Assembly: GCA_016722075.1 (NCBI GenBank)
Contig: JADKGW010000001.1
Location: 3,596,001-3,660,000 of the forward strand
Source of the DNA: Candidatus Kouleothrix ribensis
GTDB taxonomy: Bacteria; Chloroflexota; Chloroflexia; Chloroflexales; Roseiflexaceae
DNA: 64,000 nucleotides
Direction: 5' to 3'
Positions 32,151 to 40,066 of the stretch are shown here, piece after piece. Each line of letters opens with the position of its first letter. Positions within the stretch are counted from its first letter, which is position 1. Under the pieces are notes generated by a model, which was not told where the DNA came from, ran no database searches, and saw only the letters and a list, made by a program, of their open reading frames with translations. The position numbers and the translations under genes are program-made.

Positions 32151-33692
32151 CTACCCCCTCATTCCTGCTTCCGCACTCCTGACCCCTAACGCTTCGTAGA
32201 ATACATAGATAAGCTCCATCGCGTCCTGATGCGAGATACCATTCAGCTTGATGCTATAGCAGCGGATCAGCTGGGCGATCAGCTCATCGGCGGCGGCCTC
32301 GTCGAGCGGCTGCGCGCGCCAGTAGTCGTCGAGATCGTCTAGCGCGGCCAGGCCCGCCTGGATCTCGCCGGCCGGCCGCAGCGCCAGGCCGGCACGCGCG
32401 CGCCAGTAATACACGTTGCTCTTGCCACAGCCGAAGCAGGCCAGCACCGGCGTACGCAGCGGCATGTCGTAGGGCGGCAGCGCGCCGGCGTAGGCGCTAT
32501 TGCCGATGTCGATCGCGGCCTGCCCGGCGTGGCCCTCGGCCTGCGCCAGCTGGTAGGCGCGCATGGTCGTGTCGGCGTGTACGCCCGAGCCATCAAACTC
32601 GGTGTTGGCCGAAAATGGGCTGCGGTCGAACACAAAGCCCGTGCGGGCCATGATCCGGTAGAAGAATGCGTCGGTGTCGCGGTAGCGGTTCACGAACAGC
32701 TCGCCCGATGGCAGGGTGCCGAGCTTCTCGCGCATGGCCTGGCGGATCTGCGGCATCTTGCGCGGGTAGAGCAGGATCAGCCGCCGATAGATCGCTTCGA
32801 GCAGCGAGCTGAGGCCGATCGTGCCGTTGCGCTCGCCAATCCCCAGGATCGAGAAGTCGGGCAGCATGGTGATGCCCAGGCGCATGCACAGCAGCAGCGT
32901 ATCCACATACGTCCGGTCGGCGTTGCCGATGTCGTTGTGGATGTGGCATTCGAGGAAGCTGAAGTACATGCCCACGCGCCGCAAGATCGCGATCCGGTCG
33001 CCCAGGTCGCGCAGCGTCGAGAGGCCAACCGTATCGGGGATGCCGATGCCGTCGGCCGCCAGCCCGGCCGCCGCGAGCGCGCCGGCCAGGTGCGTGTAGA
33101 ATGCGGCATAGTCGTCGAGCGTGGTGCGAAAGGCGTCTTCGGTGCTAATGCGCACGCTGGTGAAGCCAAGCCGGCGCGCCAGCGCAATGCTCTCGAAGGC
33201 CTTGGCGGCGATCTGGTCGATCGACTTGCGCGCGGTGGCCTGCTTGATCGGGCTGGTGCCGATGTACAGATGTGCCCGCCGGAAGCCGGCCGCGTGGGCA
33301 GCGCTGAGGTCGTCGTCGACACAGCGCGCGTGTGCGGCGAACTCGATCGCCAGGCCGGCCGCGCGGGCCTGCTCGATCAGCCGGCAGTTCAGCGCCTGGC
33401 CGTAGCGGTTGGCCGGGTAGGCCGGCAGCTCGACCACGCCAACGCCCAGCGAGTCCATATATTCGACACACTGCCAGGCCTCGTCGGCGCTCAGGTGAAA
33501 GCCCTGGAGCGTGCCGTCGATGCGCTCGCCGACCGCCTGGAGCGACTCGCGCAGGCTGAACACGCCGAAGCGCTGGGCCTTCAGGTAATCGAACAGCCCG
33601 AACAGCTCGGTGGCTTCGTGGTAGCGCTCCTGGGCCGGGTTCTCGCCCGCGAGGAACGGCGGGGATGGGTGGCGTCCATTTGGTTCGTTCAA
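32151..33692 (-). CDS. homocitrate/isopropylmalate synthase-like protein (DRE-TIM family), divergent
   Basis: About 513 residues if translation starts at the TTG at 33692 (AGAGAAG upstream). No ATG is available unless the heptamer array is translated. The TIM barrel is clear: AHARCVDDDLSAAHAAGFRRAHLYIGTS, LGFTSVRISTEDAFRTTLDDYA, IGIPDTVGLSTLRDL, the metal motif HIHNDIGNA, and ILGIGERNGTIGLSSLLEA. The first-strand motif reads VFSLRESLQ instead of DTTLREGEQ, so the usual metal-ligand Asp is not seen. Position in the cluster suggests the acetyl-CoA plus 2-oxoglutarate condensation of the lysine route. The C-terminal ~14 residues are encoded by a short intergenic-type repeat. Confidence 0.65.
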   Translation of the reverse strand: MNEPNGRHPSPPFLAGENPAQERYHEATELFGLFDYLKAQRFGVFSLRESLQAVGERIDGTLQGFHLSADEAWQCVEYMDSLGVGVVELPAYPANRYGQALNCRLIEQARAAGLAIEFAAHARCVDDDLSAAHAAGFRRAHLYIGTSPIKQATARKSIDQIAAKAFESIALARRLGFTSVRISTEDAFRTTLDDYAAFYTHLAGALAAAGLAADGIGIPDTVGLSTLRDLGDRIAILRRVGMYFSFLECHIHNDIGNADRTYVDTLLLCMRLGITMLPDFSILGIGERNGTIGLSSLLEAIYRRLILLYPRKMPQIRQAMREKLGTLPSGELFVNRYRDTDAFFYRIMARTGFVFDRSPFSANTEFDGSGVHADTTMRAYQLAQAEGHAGQAAIDIGNSAYAGALPPYDMPLRTPVLACFGCGKSNVYYWRARAGLALRPAGEIQAGLAALDDLDDYWRAQPLDEAAADELIAQLIRCYSIKLNGISHQDAMELIYVFYEALGVRSAEAGMRG

Positions 33693-33715
33693 TGTCTTCT
33701 CTAGCCCTTGACAGA

Positions 33716-34172
<457 letters not shown>

Positions 34173-34271
34173 ACTGTCTCCTGGTCTCCCCGTCCCCCCG
34201 TCCCCCCGTCTCCTGGTCTCCTGGTCTCCTGGTCTCCTGGTCTCCCCGTCTCCCCGTCTCCCCGTCTCCTA
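34173..34271. repeat. octameric tandem array (TGGTCTCC / CCGTCTCC)
   Basis: About 12 units of 8 bp, adjoining the heptamer array. Its GTCTC core is the complement of the GAGAC core of the heptamers, so the two arrays can pair. The array begins exactly at the stop codon of the GNAT gene (34269-34271). Confidence 0.85.
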
Positions 34272-34754
34272 TCCTCCGGCTCCGATAATGTATTTCTGCA
34301 TGATCACAAACGTAGTTTCGTTGTAGCCGGCGTGGCGGCGCTCTTCGTACAGATGGTAGCCCAGCCGCTCGTACAGAGCGCGCAGGTGCGGCAGCGCCAC
34401 GCGCACGCCCAGGCGCACCTGCGGCAGGCCCAGCTCGGCCGCGCGCCGCTCGACATACGCCACCAGCGCTGTGCCGATGCCCTGGCCGCGCTGCGCCGGC
34501 AGCACCGCCAGCCGCCCGAGGTACATGTAGCCCTCGTGCGGGCTGTAGTACACCGTACCGGCGGGAATATCGCCCAGCAGCGCCAGCACGCTACGGCCTT
34601 CGGCCAGCTTGGCGCGCACTTTTTCGGCGGTCTCGTCGCGCACGCTTGAAGGTGGATCGAGCCGGCCCACATACTCGGCAAACGCCGCCTGGGTAATCGC
34701 CACGATCGTCGCAATATCGCCGTCGGTGGCCTCGCGCAGCACAATTTCCCGCAT
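34269..34754 (-). CDS. GNAT-family N-acetyltransferase
   Basis: 161 residues from the ATG at 34754 with AGAGG upstream. IVLREATDGDIATIVAI at the start, YLGRLAVLPAQRGQGIGTALVAY (the acetyl-CoA pyrophosphate loop R-G-Q-G-I-G) and LYERLGYHLYEERRH near the end define the fold. The acceptor is unknown. It lies in the lys block between lysY and the homocitrate-synthase-like gene. A lysine-pathway role is possible but unproven, since LysW-protected synthesis needs no N-acetylation. Confidence 0.85.
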   Translation of the reverse strand: MREIVLREATDGDIATIVAITQAAFAEYVGRLDPPSSVRDETAEKVRAKLAEGRSVLALLGDIPAGTVYYSPHEGYMYLGRLAVLPAQRGQGIGTALVAYVERRAAELGLPQVRLGVRVALPHLRALYERLGYHLYEERRHAGYNETTFVIMQKYIIGAGG

Positions 34755-34924
34755 ACAAACCTCTGAGCCGTACGGGCACACTCATGAGCATTTACGATCC
34801 CGCGCAGACTTCAAGCCGCTGTGCTCCCAGGCGACGCCCGCTGAAGCGAGCTGATCGCGGAATAGTGCGTAGGGCGTAGGGCCGGCTGCCAACTGCAGAC
34901 TGCAACCCACCAACCTGCAACCCG

Positions 34925-35959
34925 CTACACCGGGTGTAGGCCGCTAAAGCCCAGGCCGGCGCGCTCGTCGAAGCCGCACATCAGGTTCATGCACTGCACT
35001 GCACTGCCGGCCGCGCCCTTCATCAGGTTATCGATCGCGCAGATGCACACCACCCGGTCAGCCGCTTCGTCGAGCGCAAAGCCGACATCGGCGTAGTTGC
35101 TGCCGGCCAGGATCTTCGGCTCGGGCAGGCGGTAGCTGCCCTGGCGCTCGCGCACGATCCGCACGAACGGCTCGGCGCTGTAGGCCGCGCGGAAGGCCCG
35201 CCACAGGTCTTTCTCGGTCAGCGGCTCGCGCGGGAACACGTGCGCAGTCGCCAGCGCGCCGCGCACCAGCTCGACGCTGGTGATCGACAGGTGGACGCGC
35301 GCCAGCCCGGTGGCCTGCTCGATCTCGGCAGTGTGGCGGTGGCCGGTCGGCGCGAACGAGCGTACCACGCCGCTGCGCTCGGGGTGGTGCGACGAGTCGC
35401 TACTGGCGGCGCCGCCCTCCGACGAGCCAACCTTCACCTCGATCACCGTGTCGCGCGCTGGGTCGAGCAGGCCGGCGCGCGCCAGCGGCAGCAGCGCCAG
35501 GTTGCTGGCAGTGGCATTACAGCCCACGCCGCTGACATAGCTGGCCGCGCGGATGGCATCGCGGTTCAGCTCGGGCAGGCCGTAGGCGAAGCGCTCGAGC
35601 CAGTGCGGCGCCGGGTGCGGCTGGCCATACCAGCGCGCGTAGGCGGCCGGGTCGCGCAGCCGGAAGTCTGCCGAGCAGTCGATCAGCCGGGGCGCCAGCG
35701 CGGCGAACTGCTCGATCTGGCGGGCAGCCTGGCCGTGCGGCAGCGCCAGAAACAGCAGATCGCACGGCGCGACCGCATTCATCGGCACATATTGCAGCGT
35801 GCTGTGGCCGCGCAGGTTCGGGTGCGTGCTGGTGAATGGCTTGCCGGCCAGCCGCTCGGATGTCACCTGGGCCAGCTCGACCGCCGGGTGGGCCAGCAGC
35901 AGCCGCGCCAGCTCGCCACCGACGTAGCCGCTTGCGCCAATAATGGTTGCTCGAAGCAC
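34925..35959 (-). CDS. lysY: [LysW]-aminoadipate-6-phosphate reductase
   Basis: 344 residues from a GTG at 35959 (AGGATAAG upstream); the frame extends back into the octamer repeats, which are unlikely to be translated. ATIIGASGYVGGELARLLLAHP is the NADP-binding Rossmann start, and SYVSGVGCNATASNLALLPL carries the catalytic Cys. VGSSEGGAASSDSSHHPERSG and IDNLMKGAAGSAVQCMN follow. The family also includes ArgC. The SDSSHHPER insertion region and the lysWXZ context favour the LysW-linked reductase. The 3' neighbour is a GNAT, and the 5' side is the repeat/IS block. Confidence 0.88.
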   Translation of the reverse strand: MLRATIIGASGYVGGELARLLLAHPAVELAQVTSERLAGKPFTSTHPNLRGHSTLQYVPMNAVAPCDLLFLALPHGQAARQIEQFAALAPRLIDCSADFRLRDPAAYARWYGQPHPAPHWLERFAYGLPELNRDAIRAASYVSGVGCNATASNLALLPLARAGLLDPARDTVIEVKVGSSEGGAASSDSSHHPERSGVVRSFAPTGHRHTAEIEQATGLARVHLSITSVELVRGALATAHVFPREPLTEKDLWRAFRAAYSAEPFVRIVRERQGSYRLPEPKILAGSNYADVGFALDEAADRVVCICAIDNLMKGAAGSAVQCMNLMCGFDERAGLGFSGLHPV

Positions 35960-35977
35960 AATCTTATCCTGTCTCTG

Positions 35978-36071
35978 ACACGATGACTGGGTGACACGAT
36001 GACTGGGTGACACGATGACCAGGTGACCAGGTGACACGATGACTGGGTGACCCGATGACCCGGTGACCCGG
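35978..36071. repeat. octameric tandem array (TGACNNNN)
   Basis: Consecutive 8-bp units such as TGACACGA, TGACTGGG, TGACCAGG and TGACCCGG, directly upstream of lysY. It runs into the 39-nt hairpin units that follow. It is the same array that continues beyond the IS at 37696. Confidence 0.85.
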
Positions 36072-36110
36072 TGACCCGATGCCTCTTCTGCCCCGAAGGC
36101 CATCGGGTCA
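36072..36110. repeat. 39-nt hairpin unit, copy 1
   Basis: TGACCCGATG and its complement CATCGGGTCA form a 10-bp stem enclosing a smaller CTTC/GAAG stem. Identical copies lie at 36145, 37719 and 37824. Confidence 0.8.
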
Positions 36111-36144
36111 TCTGGTCATCTTGTCAGGTTAGGCGGTGACCCGG

Positions 36145-36183
36145 TGACCCGATGCCTCTTCTGCCCCGAAGGCCATCGGGTCA
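36145..36183. repeat. 39-nt hairpin unit, copy 2
   Basis: Identical to copy 1. The IS is inserted 16 nt beyond its 3' end. Confidence 0.8.
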
Positions 36184-36261
36184 TCTGGTCATCTTGTCAC
36201 CTAGTTTTGGCTCCAATTGGCGACACGATGCCGCTGGGCGTAATGCGGTTGCAGAAAAATG

Positions 36262-36318
36262 CATGATGAGCCATACCTTTTCGGGATTTCACCGTCACGA
36301 AAAAGGAGGCTCATCATG
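36262..36318 (+). promoter_or_regulatory. hairpin sequestering the transposase start
   Basis: A perfect 11-bp inverted repeat, CATGATGAGCC (36262-36272) and GGCTCATCATG (36308-36318). The downstream arm contains the end of the AAGGAGG ribosome-binding site and the ATG. Transcripts entering from outside the IS would bury the start codon in the stem. Confidence 0.6.
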
Positions 36319-37694
36319 GCCCAGTCTACCACGGCGCCGACCACGACCTTTACGCCTGTCGCATCGCTGGCTGCATTGGGGCTGTATCTGCGGCAGATCG
36401 ATTTCTTGGTGCCGGTGCGGGAACAGGTGAAGATTGTGCAGAAGACGGTCATCCATACGCCCATGGACAAACTGACTGATGCCTTGGTCACCATTCTGGC
36501 CGGTGCCCACGGCATCGTGGAGGCCAATACGCTGCTGCGGAGCGATCGCGCCTTGCAGGAGGCGTTTGGCCGGGAGGCCTGTGCCGAGCAATCGAGCATT
36601 CAGGCGACATTGAACGCCTGCACCGCGACCAACGTGCAGCAGTTGACGGCGGCACTGACCATCATCTATCGCCAGCACAGCCGGGGCTATCGGCATGCCT
36701 ACGCCCGCCAGTACCAATTGCTGGATGTCGATCTGAGCGGCATGCCCTGTGGCTCGAAAGCCGCGCTGGCCACCAAAGGCTATTTCGCCAACCAGCGCAA
36801 CCGCCGCGGGCGCCAGCTCGGGCGCGTGCTGGCCAGTCGCTATGGTGAGATTGTGACCGATCAACTCTTTGCGGGCACGGTCGGGCTGACCAAAGCGCTG
36901 ATCCCCTGGTCAACGCGGCCGAGCAAGTGCTGGAGCTGGACGAGGCCAAACGCCAGCGCACCATCCTGCGCATCGACTCGGGCGGCGGCAGTATCGACGA
37001 CATCAACTGGGCGTTGGCGCGCGGCTATCACATCCTCACCAAAGATTACTCGCGCCAGCGGGCGCGCAAGCTGGGCGTGAGCGTGACGGAATGGATCGAT
37101 GACCCGCAGATCGCAGGACGCCAGGTCGGGTGGGTGGCGACGCCCGCGCCCGAATACGTGCGTCCGGTCGGGCGGATCGCCGTCCGCTGGAAGCAGAAGA
37201 ACGGGCAGTGGGAGTATGCGGTGATCATCACGACCCTGCTGGCGGCTGATGTGATTGCCGAAACGAACCAGCCCCAGGCGCAGGTCTTGGACCATCAGGC
37301 GGTACTGCTGGCGTATGTGCAGTGCTACGACATGCGTGGTGGTGGGGTCGAGACGAGCTTCAAGGACGACAAGCAGGGCATCGGCCTGACGAAACGGAGC
37401 AAGAAGCGGTTCGCCGCGCAACAGATGCTCACGCTGCTGGGCAGCCTGGCCCATAACGTGATCGTCTGGGCGCGCCAGTGGCTGAGCGATCACGAGCCCA
37501 AGCTGCGCCGCTATGGCCTCAAACGGATGGTGCGCGATATCTTCCATATCAGCGGCTTTCTCGTCCACAATGCCCGTGGGCGGATTGTGGAAGTGGTGCT
37601 GAACCAACGCGCCCCACGCGTCCGCAATCTCGCCCGTAGCTTGGATGTGCGCCTACGGCCCCAGCACATCGCCATCAATTGGGGCCAAATCTAG
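36316..37694 (+). pseudogene. DDE transposase of the IS, in two overlapping frames
   Basis: The ATG at 36316 has AAGGAGG 6 nt upstream. Frame one encodes about 200 residues up to GLTKALIP (near 36905), including the first catalytic Asp in LLDVDLSG. The homologous sequence then continues in the -1 frame from LVNAAEQVLELDEAK, with the second Asp in LRIDSGGGSIDDI and the Glu in GGVETSFKDDKQG, to the stop at 37692-37694. The switch is at a CCCC run (about 36903-36906). It is either a one-base deletion or a -1 frameshift; no conventional slippery heptamer with a downstream pseudoknot is evident. Joined, the protein would be about 460 residues. Confidence 0.75.
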
Positions 37695-37718
37695 GTGTCA
37701 GGTTAGGCGGTGACCCGG

Positions 37719-37757
37719 TGACCCGATGCCTCTTCTGCCCCGAAGGCCATCGGGTCA
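37719..37757. repeat. 39-nt hairpin unit, copy 3
   Basis: Identical to the copies at 36072 and 36145, on the other side of the IS. Confidence 0.8.
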
Positions 37758-37823
37758 TCTGGTCATCTTGTCAGGTTAGGCGGTGACCCGGTGACCCGGT
37801 GACCCGATGACCCGGTGACCCGG

Positions 37824-37862
37824 TGACCCGATGCCTCTTCTGCCCCGAAGGCCATCGGGTCA
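37824..37862. repeat. 39-nt hairpin unit, copy 4
   Basis: Identical stem and loop, preceded by a longer run of TGACCCGG octamers than the other copies. Confidence 0.8.
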
Positions 37863-37918
37863 TCTGGTCATCTTGTCAGGTTAGGCGGTGACCCGGTGAC
37901 CCGGTGACTGTCATCGCG

Positions 37919-38485
37919 TCATCTCGGCATCGTGTCACGCGCCAGGTGCCACAGCAGCGCAGTGAGCGCCAGGCCATCGCGGATCTCGTTCGCATCGATC
38001 ATCGCCCAGACCTCTTCGGGCGTGAACCAGGCCACGCGCATAATCTCGTTGGTGTCGGTCAGTGCGCCCGCATGCCGCAGCCCGCGCCCCACAAACACGT
38101 GAAATGTCAGGTTTGAGCTGCCATTGGCCGGGTAGTACTGGCCAAGGTACGCGAACTGTGCAGCGGTATAGCCGGTCTCCTCGTGCAGCTCGCGCGCGGC
38201 GGTGGCTTCCAGTGCCTCACCCTGGTCAACCCGCCCGGCCGGCGCTTCCCAGCCAATCGAATCGGTAATGAAGCGGTAGTGCTCGATCAGCAGGATGCGG
38301 CCATCGTCGCCCACTGGCACCACGCACACCGCCGGGCGCGGGTAATCGAGCACATGGTGGCCATGGACTATGCTGCCGTCGGGCAGGCGCACGTCGTCGC
38401 GGTGCAAGCACACCCACTGGCTCTCGTAGATCGTCTCGCGGCGCAGCACCTGCCACGGGCGCGAGCTATCGTTCTGGTTGTTCAT
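37919..38485 (-). CDS. Nudix hydrolase (ADP-ribose pyrophosphatase-like)
   Basis: 188 residues from the ATG at 38485. The Nudix box GRVDQGEALEATAARELHEETGY (G-x5-E-x7-R-E-x2-E-E-x-G) lies at about 85-107, preceded by ILLIEHYRFITDSIGWEAPAG, typical of ADP-ribose/ADP-sugar pyrophosphatases. EPYYPANGSS-like residues (YYPANGSSN) follow the box as in that subgroup. It sits between lysX and lysY without an obvious lysine-pathway role. Its C-terminal tail and stop codon lie in the tandem repeat that follows. Confidence 0.85.
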   Translation of the reverse strand: MNNQNDSSRPWQVLRRETIYESQWVCLHRDDVRLPDGSIVHGHHVLDYPRPAVCVVPVGDDGRILLIEHYRFITDSIGWEAPAGRVDQGEALEATAARELHEETGYTAAQFAYLGQYYPANGSSNLTFHVFVGRGLRHAGALTDTNEIMRVAWFTPEEVWAMIDANEIRDGLALTALLWHLARDTMPR

Positions 38486-38504
38486 CAACTTACCCTTTGA
38501 TGAC

Positions 38505-38790
38505 AAGATGACATGCTAACAGGATGAAATGCTGCTGGCGATCACCGTGTGACCGTGTCACCTCGCCACCGTGTCATCTGGTCATCTTGTCACCGTGTCA
38601 CCTCGCCACCGTGTCATCTTGTCATCTTGTCATCTTGTCATCTTGCCATCTTGTCATCTTGTCACCGTGTCACCGTGTCACCTCGCCACCGTGTCATCTT
38701 GTCATCTTGTCACCTCGCCACCGTGTCACCTCGCCACCGTGTCATCTTGTCATCGTGTCATCTTGTCACCGTGTCACCGTGTCACTGTCC
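38505..38790. repeat. octameric tandem array (TGTCATCT / TGTCACCG / CTCGCCAC)
   Basis: About 34 units of 8 bp between lysX and the Nudix gene. The main units are TGTCATCT and TGTCACCG, with CCTCGCCACCG variants. The TGA of lysX and its last codons fall inside the array's edge (GACAGTGA at 38782-38789). Confidence 0.9.
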
Positions 38791-39630
38791 CCGCCCCACA
38801 GAGACGACATAGTCGATCACCCGCGCCGGGATGTTCACGCCGGTGGTGTCGATGCTATTGCGGAACTCCATGGTGTAGTTGACCTCGTTGACCGTCAGGC
38901 GACCATCTTCGGCCTCGAGCACGTCGATCGCCACCACACCGCCGCCAACTGCCTGGGCCGCGCCGATGCAGATATCGGCCAGCGCGGGTGTGACCGGGCA
39001 ATTGCTGGCCTGGCCGCCGCGCGCGGTGTTGGTGATCCAGTGCGCGCTGGTGCGGTAGATTGCGGCGATGCACTCGTCGCCGATCACGAATGCGCGGATG
39101 TCGCGCCCGCCTGCCTTGGGCACATACTCCTGGATGTAGAAGATCGAGTGGTGGTACGAGCCGAGCACTTCTTTATGTTCGAGCAGCGCCTCGGCCGCCT
39201 CGCGGTCGTTGACCTTGGCGATCAGGCGGCCCCACGAGCCGATCGCCGGCTTGAGCACCGCCGGGTAGCCCAGCTCCTCGATCGCACGCAGCGCCGACGC
39301 AGGTGTGAAGGCCATCAGCGTGCGCGGCGTCGGCACGCCATGCTTGATCAGCGCCTGGGTGGTTTTGAACTTGTCGCCGCATACATCGGCCACTGCAGCG
39401 GTGTTGACGGTCGGCACGCCCGCGTCGTTGAGCGCCTTCAGCGCATACAGCGCGCGCGAGTGGTGGATGCTGCGTTCCAGCACGATGTCGTAGGGGTAGT
39501 GGCCTTCGTTCAGGTGAAAGATCACCGCGTCGTCATCGATCCGCACGTAGTCGAGCCCGCGCCGATCCATCTCCTGGAACAGCAGCTTCTCTTCAACCCG
39601 CACGCGCGAGCAGAGCACGCCGATTCGCAT
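38782..39630 (-). CDS. lysX: alpha-aminoadipate-LysW ligase
   Basis: 282 residues with AAAGGAAA before the ATG. It is an ATP-grasp ligase: MRIGVLCSRVRVEEKLLFQEM, CGDKFKTTQALIKHGVPTPRT, YPAVLKPAIGSWGRLIAKV, YIQEYVPKAGGRDIRAFVIGDE, HWITNTARGGQASNCPV and VNEVNYTMEFRNSIDTTGVN. The last block holds metal- and ATP-binding Glu/Asn residues. It attaches the amino group of alpha-aminoadipate to the C-terminal Glu of LysW. The NTARGG motif is typical of LysX rather than of the arginine-specific ArgX. lysW lies 52 nt upstream. Confidence 0.93.
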   Translation of the reverse strand: MRIGVLCSRVRVEEKLLFQEMDRRGLDYVRIDDDAVIFHLNEGHYPYDIVLERSIHHSRALYALKALNDAGVPTVNTAAVADVCGDKFKTTQALIKHGVPTPRTLMAFTPASALRAIEELGYPAVLKPAIGSWGRLIAKVNDREAAEALLEHKEVLGSYHHSIFYIQEYVPKAGGRDIRAFVIGDECIAAIYRTSAHWITNTARGGQASNCPVTPALADICIGAAQAVGGGVVAIDVLEAEDGRLTVNEVNYTMEFRNSIDTTGVNIPARVIDYVVSVGRGQ

Positions 39631-39682
39631 TGCTTATTTCCTTTCAGGAATGAGGAGTCAGGTGCTCCTACCAACTGCCCAC

Positions 39683-39850
39683 TCACTCGCCCCAGTCTTC
39701 GCCGACTTCAGGGGCCAGCGCCAGTGTCGGCGGGTCGATGCTGAGCACCTCGAGCTCAACTGCGCAGTCGGGGCAGGTGATGATCTCGCCCTCGACCGTA
39801 TCGGCGTTCAGGCTGATCGTGGCGTCGCACTCGGGGCATGTTGCATTCAT
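39683..39850 (-). CDS. lysW: LysW amino-group carrier protein
   Basis: 55 residues with AAGGAG 10 nt before the ATG at 39850. Four cysteines in two pairs (CPEC and CPDC) form the zinc site, the middle is acidic, and the C-terminus is EDWGE, the conserved tail whose final gamma-carboxyl Glu carries the growing lysine chain. The protein protects the amino group and presents intermediates to LysX, Z, Y, J and K. Upstream in-frame codons reach into a long hairpin and are not used. Confidence 0.95.
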   Translation of the reverse strand: MNATCPECDATISLNADTVEGEIITCPDCAVELEVLSIDPPTLALAPEVGEDWGE

Positions 39851-39907
39851 GATTCGGTTGCTCCTTCTTTTGTTTTGCCTGCGGCAGCAAGGAAGTATTG
39901 ATTCTTT

Positions 39908-39949
39908 GTCTCGCACTATTGCGCACTGCGGTGCGCAATAGTGCGAGAC
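39908..39949. repeat. 19-bp perfect hairpin upstream of lysW
   Basis: GTCTCGCACTATTGCGCAC (39908-39926) and its exact complement (39931-39949) around a TGCG loop, about 58 nt before lysW. No T-run follows in either direction, so it is not a standard terminator. It could be an operator, an RNA processing signal or a mobile palindrome. Confidence 0.8.
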
Positions 39950-39954
39950 GTACA

Positions 39955-40046
39955 TGTTCACATCGAGGGGCAGAGGGCGGGGACGAGCGCGGATAGATGG
40001 CCCGGTATCCGCGTGTGTCCGTGTCCTTACGCCAGAAGTCTGAACA
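39955..40046. repeat. palindromic element with TGTTCA/TGAACA ends, copy 1 (divergent)
   Basis: It starts TGTTCA and ends TGAACA. Inside, GGACGAGCGCGGATA and TATCCGCGTGTGTCC form an imperfect stem. It lies between homoisocitrate dehydrogenase and lysW and shares its inner GGACGAGC and CCGCGTGTGTC words with the copies at 48197 and 60067. Confidence 0.55.
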
Positions 40047-40066
40047 GTTTCTACGAGACAGGAATT

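Larger units (their letters stand above)
36200..37695 (+). mobile_element. insertion sequence, 1496 bp, with 5-bp target duplication
   Basis: Terminal inverted repeats CCTAGTTTTGGCTCCAATTG (36200-36219) and, reversed, CCTAGATTTGGCCCCAATTG (37676-37695) match at 18 of 20 positions. TGTCA is duplicated on both sides (36195-36199 and 37696-37700). Removing the IS and one TGTCA restores an intact copy of the flanking repeat unit (CATCTTGTCAGGTTAGGCGG), so the insertion is recent relative to the repeats. One DDE transposase gene fills it. The IR ends, target length and transposase point to the IS4/IS1380-like groups, but I cannot name the family securely. Confidence 0.9.
37696..37918. repeat. continuation of the octamer/hairpin array beyond the IS
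   Basis: TGACCCGG-type octamers and GGTTAGGCGG spacers surround two further hairpin units. The array ends at the Nudix stop codon: the last six codons of that gene (RDTMPR and stop) are themselves written in GACACGAT-like units. Confidence 0.85.

Noticed and set aside
38524..39744. 406-codon plus-strand ORF opposite lysX
   Set aside because: Its first third translates octamer repeats, and the remainder is the antisense of lysX.
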